From NCBI GenBank assembly GCA_937873245.1, contig CALMVY010000170.1:1-16519 (forward strand): a DNA stretch of 16,519 nt. Reading direction: 5' to 3'. Positions 1-7,683 of this stretch are shown piece by piece; the stretch's first letter is position 1; the number at the start of each line of letters is the position of its first letter. The stretch comes from an uncultured Arthrobacter sp. Its GTDB lineage: Bacteria; Actinomycetota; Actinomycetes; Actinomycetales; Micrococcaceae. The notes under the pieces are model-generated. The model ran no database searches, had not been told where the DNA came from, and saw only the letters and a list, made by a program, of their open reading frames with translations. Made by a program: the position numbers and the translations under genes.

Positions 1-139
1 CCCGATTACTTCCAGCCAGCCCGACTGGCGCGTAAGTGCCCGGCAATGCAGCCGCCAGGGTTGCGGCTTCAACAGTACCCGGAACTCACCCGAGTCCTGA
101 CGCGAGGCCTTCGAGCAGCAGCCCTGCAATGATGGGTCC
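1..139. other. Left edge, no supportable gene
   Basis: Nothing can be firmly assigned here. Plus-strand frame 1 is open from the first base to a TGA at 130-132, giving 43 residues rich in Pro, Gln and Arg, so it could be the 3' end of a gene cut by the window edge. Its third-position GC is not clearly coding-like and I recognise no motif. The stop would fall 7 nt before the GTG of the next gene. Confidence 0.3.
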
Positions 140-478
140 GTGACTATCGCTAAATCCGTCGTGCTATTCGCCCTCGCCGCTGCAGCCGAGATCGGCGGCG
201 CCTGGCTGGTCTGGCAATCGGTCCGTGAAGGCAAGGACTGGTGGTGGGCCGGACTGGGCGTCCTGGCACTGGGGGCATACGGCTTCGTTGCGACCCTCCA
301 GCCGGACGCGCACTTCGGGCGCATCCTCGCAGCCTACGGCGGCGTCTTCGTGGCCGGTTCGCTGGCGTGGGGCATGATCTTCGACGGGTTCCGGCCCGAC
401 CGCTGGGACATCGTTGGCGCGGTTATCTGCCTGCTCGGCGTTGCCGTGATCATGTTCGCTCCCCGCCCTGGAACCTGA
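140..478 (+). CDS. YnfA / UPF0060 family small membrane protein
   Basis: This 112-residue, very hydrophobic protein has about four membrane helices: roughly residues 5-26, 33-52, 61-81 and 90-107. The family signature is visible: a start with A-A-E-I-G-G-A-W, then W-x-G-L-G-V-L-A-L, then a YGGVFVAGSLAWG stretch, and a final helix ending IMFAPR. Length matches the family (about 105-115 residues). YnfA proteins are inner-membrane proteins of the small multidrug resistance-like fold, often proposed to export small compounds; a substrate cannot be read from the sequence. The start is a GTG at 140, chosen because it begins the conserved first helix and nothing upstream in frame fits. No strong ribosome binding site is seen. 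A decayed DsbA-like gene follows on the same strand. Confidence 0.88.
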   Translation: MTIAKSVVLFALAAAAEIGGAWLVWQSVREGKDWWWAGLGVLALGAYGFVATLQPDAHFGRILAAYGGVFVAGSLAWGMIFDGFRPDRWDIVGAVICLLGVAVIMFAPRPGT

Positions 479-537
479 GCCTCACGACCGGCGAACAACT
501 GCCTGAATACATCCGCCGCTGTACGTTTATTGCATCG

Positions 538-951
538 AGTCCCACCCACGCGCCGGCCCCGAGTGACCCTGCGAAGAAGGTACGCCTGGTTTCCTGGATC
601 CTGATGGCGGCCATCCTGGGGGCCGGCCTCGTCTGGTACGCGGCCTTCTCCCCCCGCCGTCGAGAAGGCTGGCCCAGTTGGTCGAGTTCCTGGACTTCGA
701 ATGCGAATCCTGGCAGGCAGGATTCCCAGGCACCCGTCTTCCGGTGCTATGCGCAGGAACTGGGACTGGACATGGCCAGGTATGACGCCGCAGTGGCAGA
801 CGAAATGACCAGGGAACGGATCCGGAAAGATGTCGCCGCTGGCACGTCGCTGGGGGTGAAGGGCATACCCACGCTTTTCCTCGACGGCAAGAAGCTGGTG
901 CTGAACACGGAGGCGGAGTTCCGCCAGACGCTCACAGACGCCGCACAATAG
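538..951 (+). pseudogene. Decayed DsbA-like thioredoxin-fold protein
   Basis: Three pieces of a membrane-anchored DsbA/thioredoxin_4 protein lie in order but not in one intact frame. First, 538 to about 645 encodes a Pro/Ala-rich head and one membrane helix (VSWILMAAILGAGLVWYAAF), without a convincing start codon. Second, about 672-705, in another frame, encodes the strand before the active site (LVEFLDFECES), where a CxxC motif should follow. Third, from about 733, back in the first frame, comes the C-terminal part with CYAQELGLDMARYDAAV and the cis-proline loop GVKGIPTLFLDGKKL, ending at TAG 949-951. Roughly 90 residues, including the second active-site Cys and the helical insertion, are missing. 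It should be inactive. A sequencing error could explain one frameshift but not the missing middle. It ends 3 nt from the stop of the convergent cardiolipin synthase gene. Confidence 0.8.
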
Positions 952-954
952 GCA

Positions 955-2421
955 TCACTGCAGGGCCGCGGTCAGCCGCGCCAGGTTGTCGAACGCCTTT
1001 TCAGCCAGGGGCCGCCGGACCCAGTCCTCAAGCTGCAACTCACGGCTTTTTGCCCGGTACCCGTCTTCGATCACGCGGATTGAGTCAACAAAGCCGCGCC
1101 CATACACCAGGACGGACACTTCCATGTTGAGGCTGAAGGACCGGACGTCCATGTTGCTGGACCCGATGACCGCCACCTCCTCATCGATGGTGAAGTGTTT
1201 CGAGTGCAGGACCTGCGGGGCCCGGTAAAGGTAGACCCTGACGCCGGCGCGGAGCAGCGCCTCGTAGTAGGAACGCTGCGCGTGGTACACCAGTGGCTGG
1301 TCGCCGACCTCCGAGACGAAGAGTTCAACGTTGAGCCCCCGCGCGGCGGCCGTGACAATAGCCATCATGATGGATTCGTCCGGCACAAAGTACGGACTGG
1401 TGATGCTGACGCGGCGTTCAGCCTTATGGATGAGCGTGGCGTAGAGCTTCAGATTATTCTCGTTGTCGAAGCTGGGACCGCTGGGCAGCACCTGCGCGTC
1501 AACGGGAGCAGACCCCCGGCTGTGGACGATGGAACCGTACTCCAGCGGCAGGATGATGTCCGTTTCGCTGTACCAGTCCGTCGCGAACACCGCGTCCAGT
1601 TCGCGGACCGCGGGCCCTTCGAGGCGCACCATCAACTCGTGCCACTGGAGTCCGCGTTTGAGGTTGCCCTTCTTGTTGTAACTGGCATCGATGAGGTTCT
1701 GCGAGCCGGTGAATCCCACACGGCCATCGACGACGACGATCTTCCGGTGGTTGCGCAGGTCCGGCCTCTGCCACTCGCCCCTCCACGGCCTGACCGGCAG
1801 CATGGGGTGATACTCAACGCCTGCGTCCCGCAGGTACTGCAGCGTTTCCTTACGGCCCGGGAATATGAGCCCGGACAAGTGATCCGAGAGCACCCGGACA
1901 GCGACGCCCCGTTCCTTTGCCCGGGCCAGTGCGTCGAAAAACGGCGCTGTGGTCGGATCCAGCGCCATGATGTAAAACTCCACGTGCACGTAGCTCTTGG
2001 CCGCATCAATTTCCGTCACCATGACGTCGTACGTGCCGTTATAGTCAGGCAGGAGCTCTGCGCTGTTGCCGGAGACCATGGGCAGTGCCCCCAGGTTGCT
2101 GTTCAATGCCACCGCCGAGTGCAGCCACTCCGGCCAGTCATGGCCTTGGCTGATGAGCTGGCTCCCCTCCGTCCGCGCCAGGACGAGTTCGTTGACTTCC
2201 CGCTGTTTGTCCCGGCGGGCCTTCGGCAGTTTTGAGTAGCCGACAAGCAGATAGACGATGGCGCCGAGCAGCGGTATGAAGATGATGGCGAGCACCCAGG
2301 CTATGGCCGAGGAAGGGCGGCGATTCACCGACACGAGAACAGCCGCGACGGCCACGAGGAGGATGTGGGCCGCCAGCAGGAGCAAGGCGACAGCTTCGGG
2401 ATCCTGAAAGAATCCGCGCAC
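955..2421 (-). CDS. cls: Cardiolipin synthase, phospholipase D superfamily
   Basis: The 488-residue product should make cardiolipin at the membrane by phosphatidyl transfer. Two N-terminal helices (about residues 9-31 and 39-62) form the PLDc_N region. Both catalytic HKD motifs are complete: H225-x-K227-x4-D232 in NHRKIVVVDGRVGFTGSQN, and H406-x-K408-x4-D413 in LHSKHFTIDEEVAVIGSSN. Length and layout match the usual bacterial Cls (about 480-500 residues). The start is a GTG at 2421, immediately before the first helix. The gene lies 35 nt downstream of the PLDc_N/SHOCT protein on the same strand and probably belongs to one transcript with it and the lipoprotein further upstream. No terminator is obvious in the 3-nt gap to the convergent pseudogene. 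Some family members make other phospholipids, so the exact product is inferred. Confidence 0.93.
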   Translation of the reverse strand: MRGFFQDPEAVALLLLAAHILLVAVAAVLVSVNRRPSSAIAWVLAIIFIPLLGAIVYLLVGYSKLPKARRDKQREVNELVLARTEGSQLISQGHDWPEWLHSAVALNSNLGALPMVSGNSAELLPDYNGTYDVMVTEIDAAKSYVHVEFYIMALDPTTAPFFDALARAKERGVAVRVLSDHLSGLIFPGRKETLQYLRDAGVEYHPMLPVRPWRGEWQRPDLRNHRKIVVVDGRVGFTGSQNLIDASYNKKGNLKRGLQWHELMVRLEGPAVRELDAVFATDWYSETDIILPLEYGSIVHSRGSAPVDAQVLPSGPSFDNENNLKLYATLIHKAERRVSITSPYFVPDESIMMAIVTAAARGLNVELFVSEVGDQPLVYHAQRSYYEALLRAGVRVYLYRAPQVLHSKHFTIDEEVAVIGSSNMDVRSFSLNMEVSVLVYGRGFVDSIRVIEDGYRAKSRELQLEDWVRRPLAEKAFDNLARLTAALQ

Positions 2422-2456
2422 GGCTACCTGAAATCCCTCCGACGCTGCAAGCCGCG

Positions 2457-2843
2457 TCAGACCAGCACCCGGCCCTTGATTCGTTCGAATTCGTCAGCGC
2501 TGATGGTTCCCGCGTCCAAAAGCGCCTTGGCCCGGGCGATCTCTTCGGACGGACTGGCGCTGGCAACCTTCCTGATATACGAATCGGCGGCATCCTGGTC
2601 CCGCCGGGCCCGTTCCATTGACCGGTCGGCCATTCCGTCACCGCGGGCGGCCAGGTACACCAACAACGTCACGAAGGGCAGGAAGCACAGGAAGAGGACC
2701 CAGACGGCCTTCCACCAGCCGCTCAAGCCGTGATCGCGAAAGAGGTCACCGATGATCGCGAAGACCCCAAAAAGGTAGGCGATGAAGACACACGCGGTGA
2801 AAAACCACCAGAAGATGTCCCAAAAATTCTCCCAGAAACTCAT
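2457..2843 (-). CDS. PLDc_N-like membrane protein with C-terminal SHOCT domain (copy 1)
   Basis: This 128-residue protein has two aromatic-rich membrane helices (about residues 5-33 and 43-66), a basic linker with RSMERARRDQ, and a C-terminal SHOCT domain of the form EEIARAKALLDAGTISADEFERIKGRV. The second helix (GWWKAVWVLFLCFLPFVTLL) resembles the PLDc_N region found at the start of cardiolipin synthases, one of which is the next gene downstream. SHOCT domains are short C-terminal helical pairs of uncertain, probably oligomerising role. A near-identical paralogue lies at 12572-12961 and a more distant one at 11374-11751. It follows the lipoprotein gene by 96 nt. The start ATG at 2843 begins MSFWENFWDIFWWFF, which is shared exactly with the paralogue and so fixes the start. 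Its function is unknown. Confidence 0.88.
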   Translation of the reverse strand: MSFWENFWDIFWWFFTACVFIAYLFGVFAIIGDLFRDHGLSGWWKAVWVLFLCFLPFVTLLVYLAARGDGMADRSMERARRDQDAADSYIRKVASASPSEEIARAKALLDAGTISADEFERIKGRVLV

Positions 2844-2939
2844 TTCGCTGCCCTGCTTTCAACTGATGCGGCTTCGTTCGTGGATGCGTCTATGGGCGGG
2901 AGCGGCGACTCGCCGCACTCCAGCGGTAAGGACCGGACG

Positions 2940-3368
2940 TTAGCATTGCGCTGCGGTCCCGAGGTCGCTCAGCGCGGCCTGGACGTTTGCTGCTTCGTCG
3001 CGCAGGGAATCCCGGACCTGTGCCAGGGTCGCGTCGTCGGGAACGTCCCGGACAGCGGCAACGAACTTGGCCTCGGCGGCCTGGACCGCATCCACGCGGT
3101 CTTTCGCTACGGCCTCGCTCGCTTTCATAAGGTCGTCATGGGTTTTCGCAACCTCGTCCCGGGCCGCTTGGACCTGTTCCACCGTTGCAGTTGGCGTCAG
3201 GGTGTCCTTGAAACTCGTCAGGGCCGAGGCATATGCCTTGGTGGCTGCGCATACCTGCGACTCGTTCTGCTGAGGGGTGTTCGTGCTGGTGCTGCAGCCG
3301 GTGAGCAGCGCGCCGGCAGCCAAGAGTGTGATCGCTCCCGCAAGCAGCGGGTGCAGGTTCTTTGACAT
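2940..3368 (-). CDS. Small secreted lipoprotein (copy 1)
   Basis: The 142-residue precursor has a lysine-containing signal peptide, a hydrophobic core at about residues 8-22 and a lipobox LLTGC, so it should be lipid-anchored on the outer face of the membrane. The mature part starts with a Ser/Thr/Gln/Asn linker, then is almost entirely charged amphipathic helix rich in Ala, Asp and Lys. It contains two cysteines, one in QVCAATKAYA and one at the very C-terminus (TAAQC), which could pair. The paralogue at 12038-12478 shares FKDTL, a long block DSLRDEAANVQAALSDL and the terminal AQC. I chose the ATG at 3368, preceded by GGAAGGGAA, over an in-frame start 57 nt upstream, because it gives a normal signal peptide. 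No enzymatic motif is seen. A palindrome lies 84 nt upstream. Confidence 0.87.
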   Translation of the reverse strand: MSKNLHPLLAGAITLLAAGALLTGCSTSTNTPQQNESQVCAATKAYASALTSFKDTLTPTATVEQVQAARDEVAKTHDDLMKASEAVAKDRVDAVQAAEAKFVAAVRDVPDDATLAQVRDSLRDEAANVQAALSDLGTAAQC

Positions 3369-3428
3369 TGGGGGTTCCCTTCCTGGATGCATTTCCCCAG
3401 CCCGACCAATGGCAGTCATGACCATTCT

Positions 3429-3442
3429 GGGCGTGCACGCCC
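3429..3442. repeat. 14-bp perfect palindrome in promoter region
   Basis: GGGCGTGCACGCCC is a perfect inverted repeat between the 17-bp palindrome (3453-3469) and the lipoprotein start. It is not found at the other copies of the 17-bp site, so it may be a separate operator or chance in GC-rich DNA. Confidence 0.4.
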
Positions 3443-3452
3443 GGTGCCGGCC

Positions 3453-3469
3453 TCACCCGCTGCGGGTGA
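3453..3469 (-). promoter_or_regulatory. 17-bp palindromic operator candidate, site A
   Basis: TCACCCGCTGCGGGTGA is perfectly symmetric (8-bp arms around one base). It lies 84 nt upstream of the lipoprotein ATG at 3368, read on the minus strand. An ATGGTCAT box begins 27 nt after it in the direction of the gene. Five related sites occur elsewhere in the window at similar distances from genes. This is the best copy and defines the consensus. Confidence 0.7.
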
Positions 3470-3528
3470 AGTTCGCCTACGGGCTGGACGTGCCCCCCCC
3501 GGGCAGGCGGGCAACACGATTTGCAGAT

Positions 3529-6180
3529 TCAGACGATTCCGCGTTCGGCGGCAGTCTTGAGGGCATCGCGCCGACCGGCAGCGCCGAGTTTGCGGTAGAT
3601 GGACCGCTCATGCGTTTTGACCGTATTGACGGAGATATACAGGGCATCCGCGATCTCAGCCGCGGTCATCACTGAGCGCATGTAGGCCAGGACTTCACGC
3701 TCGCGGTCAGTGAGGGTCCAATAGGAACGGGTGCGGAGGTGCGGCTGGCCTTCGGCATGGCGTGCCATCCGGGCGGCGATGAACGATTCATGACTAGTGC
3801 CCCATACTGCATGCCGAATCAGCAGGTCCGCCAGTTCGTCCCTCCGCTCGGTGAAGGGGCGCAGAACCGACTGCGGCTCGGCCCGAAAAACAGCATGTTC
3901 TATCCGCTCGTGAACCTGGGCTTCATCCCCGGCCCCCTGGGCCAGCAGGGCCTCGGTCAGGCTCATGCTGGTGTCCAGGTAGCGGTTGCGGTGCCGATCG
4001 GCCAGCGCTTTAACGCAGAGCGCGGCGAGGCCGGGATCTCCCCCACGACGCAGGAGCTCTGCCAGCAGCACGTCCACCAAGGGGGCATGCCCGCCAGTCT
4101 CCAGGGGAGCAACCATCGCCAACGCGCCATCCAGGTCCCCGTTGGCTTCAGCAATCTTTGCCCTGGCGATGGTATGGAAGTCCGCCCATGACATTCCATA
4201 CAGCCCTTGGTCGTGGGTCGCCTCAAGGGCCGCGCTGGATTCGGCAAGATGGGCTTGATCACCAGTGGCGCAATCGACCAGGACCTTGTAGACGATGCTG
4301 AGCGGGCCGATGGGGAACAACTTGCTGCCAAGACGCTGGGCCTTTGAGAGATGGGCCCTGGCAGCGCTCAACTCGTCTTTCCAGTAGCATGCGATACCCC
4401 GAGCCAGCCAGGCTGCTGCCATTTGATCCTGCGCACCCGGTCCCAACCCGTCAGCCCGCTCAAATGCCTGCGTCGCCAGGTCGACTGCCGTCTCAAGGTC
4501 TCCGCCTACTGCGAACGCCAGCGCGAGGTCTGATGTGGAACCAACTTCCAACACCCCCCATTGGTTAGCCATGCCTTCGGCCAACTGGAGAAGGACCGTC
4601 GCCTGGTCCTTAATGCGGTGCATCCTGAACTCAGCTTGGGCCAGAAGGAACAGAGCAGATGACGTGGCGGGACGCACCTCCGTGGCCTCGTCAACCCGCG
4701 GCCGGCCGTCGGCGCCCGGGGTGTGCACATCCGGCCTTCCGCTGGCGGGCAACGGCTGCAAGAGAGCCCGGCACTTCTCAAACTTCCGTCGGCGCGTATC
4801 ATCCAGCACGGAGGTCCGCGACAGTGCACGCTGGGTGAGTTCGGAGGCAGCGCCGCCATCACCGTCAAGGGCCCGGCAGACGGAAATGACCATAAGGATC
4901 TCGGGATCTTCGTTCCACGGGGCCGGCATGTCCCGGCACACTTGCTCGAGGGCGTGGGCGCCGCTGCGAAGCAGGAACTGGAGCCAGTGCTCTCCGAGCG
5001 AAGCGACAGCCTGCCCTGGCGCATTGCCCTGCAGGGCGTGGGTCACGCATTCACACACGTCACTGTCCTGGAAGTAGCGCGCTGCCACACGGTGGAGGCG
5101 TTCAGCGAGCAGCGGGTCCCTCCGCTCCAGTATTCGACGGCACTGGGCTGCGAACAGTGGGTGCCAACGGTACGTGGATTCCGCGCCGCGGAGTTCGTAC
5201 TCTTCGATAAAGAGCCCGTCGCGCAGGCACGCCTCAAGCAACATGCCGCCGTCGGGCCGGCCATGAAGCTCGACGGCGAGCCGGCGGCCAAGCAAGTCGC
5301 AGGTGGTGGCGCGCAAGACGAAGTCCGCCAGTGACGAGCCCAACTGTTCCAGGACTTCCTCCGCGATGTAATCAGCGAGAGGGACGTGCACGGGCACGGT
5401 ATCCGTCATCACGCCCGGCACATTGCCCCCCTGAGAGGGCGTGCTGAGACCCGCGTGGACAGCAACCGGCCATCCGCCGGTCACTTGCCAGAGCGGTCCG
5501 GCATCGAAGTCCGCCTCGTGTCCGAGCAACGTGGCAAGCTGGGCGGTTTCACCCCTTGTGAAAGCAAGTTCGGCGGCACCGACCTCGCCAAGGCCTTCCC
5601 CGTACCTTAGCCGCTCCAACTGGATCGAGGGATGCCCCCGCCCGGCAAGGATAAGCCGCAGGGCCGGCGGCGCCGAGGCGGCCAGCACACCGACGACTCC
5701 ACTTGCCAGCTCCGGCCCTGCGAGGTGGAGGTCGTCAACGATCAATACGATAGGCTCCGTCAGTTGCTCCAGAGCCGTTAGCAGCAAGTCGTAGGAAGCA
5801 GCGCGGTCCGGGGCCAGGCCCTGGTCAAGCGCCATCAGGACATCGTTGCCGGGCAAAGAAACCTGTCCGGCAGCAGTCTGAATCGCACCGACAACGCCGT
5901 GGAAGAGCCGTGCCGGCTGGGTATCGAAACGGTCCAGCGACAACCAGGCGCACTGGAGATCGCTTTTCCGGACCCAATCGCCCAGAAGGGTCGATTTACC
6001 GTAGCCGGCCGGGGCTGCGACCAGCGTCAGCCGGTGAGCATCGGCAGCCGCAGTCAAGGCATTCTCCAAACGCGGGCGCTCCAGTGGCCCCAGACCGCGC
6101 AGAGGCGGCCGGAATTTGAATTGGGGACCAGGCGCCCACCCGGAATTTTGCGGCTCTCCCACGTGATTGATGGTAGGCAA
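3529..6180 (-). CDS. LuxR-family ATP-binding transcriptional regulator (LAL / MalT-like)
   Basis: The 883-residue protein has the large ATP-binding LuxR (LAL) plan. An N-terminal STAND/AAA-type ATPase carries Walker A APAGYGKST (about residues 56-64) and Walker B VLIVDD (about 145-150). A long alpha-helical, TPR-like middle follows, typical of an inducer-sensing region. A C-terminal LuxR helix-turn-helix occupies about residues 822-883 (TLTDREREVLAYM, then AAEIADALYISVNTVKTHERSIYRKL). Such proteins usually switch on a target operon when ATP and a ligand are bound; the ligand cannot be guessed. The start is uncertain: the longest form begins with TTG at 6180, with no clear ribosome binding site, and a GTG six codons later is possible. 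It is divergent from the potassium channel gene, 124 bp apart. I see no proof that it binds the 17-bp palindromes. Confidence 0.92.
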   Translation of the reverse strand: MPTINHVGEPQNSGWAPGPQFKFRPPLRGLGPLERPRLENALTAAADAHRLTLVAAPAGYGKSTLLGDWVRKSDLQCAWLSLDRFDTQPARLFHGVVGAIQTAAGQVSLPGNDVLMALDQGLAPDRAASYDLLLTALEQLTEPIVLIVDDLHLAGPELASGVVGVLAASAPPALRLILAGRGHPSIQLERLRYGEGLGEVGAAELAFTRGETAQLATLLGHEADFDAGPLWQVTGGWPVAVHAGLSTPSQGGNVPGVMTDTVPVHVPLADYIAEEVLEQLGSSLADFVLRATTCDLLGRRLAVELHGRPDGGMLLEACLRDGLFIEEYELRGAESTYRWHPLFAAQCRRILERRDPLLAERLHRVAARYFQDSDVCECVTHALQGNAPGQAVASLGEHWLQFLLRSGAHALEQVCRDMPAPWNEDPEILMVISVCRALDGDGGAASELTQRALSRTSVLDDTRRRKFEKCRALLQPLPASGRPDVHTPGADGRPRVDEATEVRPATSSALFLLAQAEFRMHRIKDQATVLLQLAEGMANQWGVLEVGSTSDLALAFAVGGDLETAVDLATQAFERADGLGPGAQDQMAAAWLARGIACYWKDELSAARAHLSKAQRLGSKLFPIGPLSIVYKVLVDCATGDQAHLAESSAALEATHDQGLYGMSWADFHTIARAKIAEANGDLDGALAMVAPLETGGHAPLVDVLLAELLRRGGDPGLAALCVKALADRHRNRYLDTSMSLTEALLAQGAGDEAQVHERIEHAVFRAEPQSVLRPFTERRDELADLLIRHAVWGTSHESFIAARMARHAEGQPHLRTRSYWTLTDREREVLAYMRSVMTAAEIADALYISVNTVKTHERSIYRKLGAAGRRDALKTAAERGIV

Positions 6181-6304
6181 GTGGGAGGGCGTTCAATAGG
6201 GTCCTATGGTCCTTGTCCTTGCACTCAAGTCCAAAAGGCAGCGCCCGCGGAGTACCGTTGCTGCCTCCCCCGGCCGGGAATATCGGAGCGGGGTAACATC
6301 AGTC
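6181..6304. promoter_or_regulatory. Divergent promoter region, regulator / potassium channel
   Basis: This 124-bp gap must hold the promoters of both divergent genes. A short palindrome ATAGGGTCCTAT (6196-6207) is present, and GGAGCGGGG (from about 6286) can serve as the channel's ribosome binding site. The 17-bp TCACCC palindrome is absent. No confident -35/-10 pair was found. Confidence 0.4.
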
Positions 6305-6868
6305 ATGGCCACTAAGAAGGGCAGCCGCAAGCCTCCGGTTTTTGTCCGGCAGCTTGACCGGGCCACGAGGCGGCACGTCTTCTTGGTCGCGGCTCTTCGG
6401 CTCGCTGCCTTCCTCGCACTGCTCATCTTCCTCTTCGCCACTGTCCCCATCGGTGGATTCGACGAGGACAATCCTGCGGCGGCATGGATCCGCCTGCTGT
6501 TAATACTGCTCGTGTTCTTGAGCGCTTTGGCGCTGCAATTGCGAATGATCATTGCGGCAGAGGTACCCCAGGTCCGTGCGGCCGAAGCCGTCGTCGAGAC
6601 AGTCCTGATGTTCCTGTTTCTCTTCGCATTCCTTTACACGTCGATGTCCACCACGGACCCAGCCGCGTTTACCGAGCCCCTGAGCAGGATGGACGCCCTG
6701 TACTTCACCACGGTCACCTTCGCCACCGTCGGATTTGGGGACATTACCCCCGTGAGCCAACTCGCGCGGGCAGTCGTGACGGTACAGATGATTGCCGGTT
6801 TGGGTGCACTCGTGCTGGTCGCCAAGGTCGCCTTCTTCGCTGCAGGCCGGCGGCTGGGACATCCCTGA
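6305..6868 (+). CDS. Two-pore-domain-like potassium channel family protein
   Basis: The 187-residue membrane protein has helices at about residues 17-45, 52-75 and 90-110, then a pore loop and a last helix (about 125-182). The selectivity filter TVGFGDI is clear, preceded by DALYFTTVTFA, matching the Ion_trans_2 (pore-forming) domain of prokaryotic potassium channels. It lacks a soluble RCK/TrkA_N gating domain, so it is a minimal channel. GFG instead of GYG in the filter occurs in some potassium channels and should keep selectivity. I chose the ATG at 6305 (MATKKG) because a GGAGCGGGG stretch lies upstream; an in-frame start at 6206 would add 33 polar residues with no counterpart in the family. 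It is divergent from the LuxR-type regulator, which may control it (inference). Confidence 0.88.
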   Translation: MATKKGSRKPPVFVRQLDRATRRHVFLVAALRLAAFLALLIFLFATVPIGGFDEDNPAAAWIRLLLILLVFLSALALQLRMIIAAEVPQVRAAEAVVETVLMFLFLFAFLYTSMSTTDPAAFTEPLSRMDALYFTTVTFATVGFGDITPVSQLARAVVTVQMIAGLGALVLVAKVAFFAAGRRLGHP

Positions 6869-6878
6869 ACCGGGGCCC

Positions 6879-6893
6879 TGCCCGGCCCGGGCA
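6879..6893 (+). terminator. Hairpin after potassium channel gene
   Basis: TGCCCG-GCC-CGGGCA forms a perfect 6-bp stem with a 3-nt loop, 10 nt after the channel stop codon. There is no T-run, which is common in high-GC actinobacteria. Confidence 0.5.
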
Positions 6894-6899
6894 TACTGC

Positions 6900-6929
6900 A
6901 CCATCCCCGTCGACACCATCCCCGTCGAC
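6900..6929. repeat. Tandem 15-bp direct repeat
   Basis: ACCATCCCCGTCGAC occurs twice in immediate succession with no mismatch. It lies in non-coding DNA between the channel and the DUF6325-like gene, upstream of palindromic site F. The role is unknown; a short slippage duplication is the simplest reading. Confidence 0.75.
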
Positions 6930-6960
6930 GCAGTCCTGCACTTCGGCCACGCGCGGACGC

Positions 6961-6977
6961 TCACCCGAAAGGGGTGA
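6961..6977. promoter_or_regulatory. 17-bp palindromic operator candidate, site F
   Basis: TCACCCGAAAGGGGTGA keeps both TCACCC/GGGTGA half-sites with the same 5-nt core spacing as the other copies. No recognisable gene starts 65-90 nt on either side, and no AT(G/A)G box follows at 26-27 nt, so it may be a second, distal site for the gene at 7227 or a relic. The stretch from 6869 to 7226 otherwise holds only the repeats and sites listed separately. Confidence 0.5.
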
Positions 6978-7131
6978 TGATGCACCGCCGGAACCGACCG
7001 CGCCGACAACTTCCGTGGAACAGCCCCGAGACGGACGTGCCGACGCGTTCCGCTCCCTCCAGAACAAGCCTCACGGGCAGGCGGGCAGGTCGCTGCGCCG
7101 ACCGGCTGTGATTCCTCCACCGGACACCAGA

Positions 7132-7148
7132 TCACCCCGGGCGGGTGG
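7132..7148 (+). promoter_or_regulatory. 17-bp palindromic operator candidate, site B
   Basis: TCACCCCGGGCGGGTGG keeps the TCACCC and GGGTG half-sites. It lies 78 nt upstream of the ATG of the DUF6325-like gene at 7227. An ATAGGGATT box begins 26 nt after it, overlapping the inverted repeat at 7171-7186. Confidence 0.6.
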
Positions 7149-7170
7149 GGCCGGGCGGGCGGCCCGCGCG

Positions 7171-7186
7171 GACAATAGGGATTGTC
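7171..7186 (+). promoter_or_regulatory. Inverted repeat overlapping putative -10 region
   Basis: GACAAT-AGGG-ATTGTC is a perfect 6-bp inverted repeat with a 4-nt centre. It is strikingly AT-rich for its surroundings and lies 40 nt upstream of the ATG at 7227, at the place where the other palindrome-bearing promoters show AT(G/A)G. It could be a -10 region, an operator, or both. Confidence 0.45.
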
Positions 7187-7226
7187 ACGACTGAAGGACT
7201 GCACGACTCGCGGACAGGAGTTCCAG

Positions 7227-7655
7227 ATGAAAATCGGCCCCTTGGAAGTGATTATCTGTGCGTTTCCGAAACCTGCCATCGATGCAAACGTGGTCAAGGC
7301 GTTCAGTGAAACCGTCAAATCGGGTGCTATTGCCCTCGCGGACCTGGTCCTGGTCAGCAGGGACCGGGCAGGCGTTGTGCACGTGCGCGACCTGCACGAT
7401 GGTCTCCCCGCAGCCTGGTCTGCAATGATCCTTGACGCACGGCCCATGACGCTTCTTAGTGACGCCGACATCACCATCGCGGCGGAGACAATCGGGAACA
7501 GCCAGATGGCGCTGGTCGCCGTCGTAGAACACCGCTGGGCGCACCGCCTGTCAGAGGAAGTGCGCCGCTCGGGGGGTCAAACGGCACTGCAGGCCAGAAT
7601 CCCGGACGAAGACGCAGTCCTGGCGCTTGAAGCCGACGGCGTGACAACAATTTGA
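7227..7655 (+). CDS. DUF6325-like protein (copy 1)
   Basis: This 142-residue soluble protein has the start pattern G-P-L-E-V-I-I-C-A-F-P and a later block W-A-x6-V-R-R-S-G-G-Q-x5-R-I-P. The product of 9818-10297 shares both features, including [RK]-[RK]-[SA]-G-G-Q and ARIP/GRIP, so the two are paralogues. I recognise this as the actinobacterial DUF6325 type from memory; the function is unknown and no catalytic motif is seen. The ATG at 7227 is preceded by ACAGGAG at good spacing. A small SHOCT gene follows 28 nt downstream, an arrangement mirrored by copy 2 and its small neighbour. Palindromic site B lies 78 nt upstream, so expression probably follows that of the other palindrome-bearing genes. 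Confidence 0.75.
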   Translation: MKIGPLEVIICAFPKPAIDANVVKAFSETVKSGAIALADLVLVSRDRAGVVHVRDLHDGLPAAWSAMILDARPMTLLSDADITIAAETIGNSQMALVAVVEHRWAHRLSEEVRRSGGQTALQARIPDEDAVLALEADGVTTI

Positions 7656-7683
7656 CCGGGACCACCCACAGAAGGAACCCCTC

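Noticed and set aside
1195..2235. 346-codon plus-strand frame
   Set aside because: Entirely antisense to the cardiolipin synthase with both HKD motifs; its residues are His/Arg/Val-rich shadow composition.
3493..3500. Run of eight C between the regulator and lipoprotein genes as a regulatory phase-variation tract
   Set aside because: It lies outside any reading frame and in very GC-rich DNA; length variation is possible but nothing suggests a switch.
6977..7111. 44-codon ORF with AAGGGG in front
   Set aside because: Its start lies inside palindromic site F, the product is Arg/Pro low-complexity, and nothing supports translation; mentioned only under the orphan-site finding.
6500..7477. 325-codon minus-strand frame
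   Set aside because: Overlaps the potassium channel pore region and DUF6325 copy 1 on the other strand; no recognisable domain.
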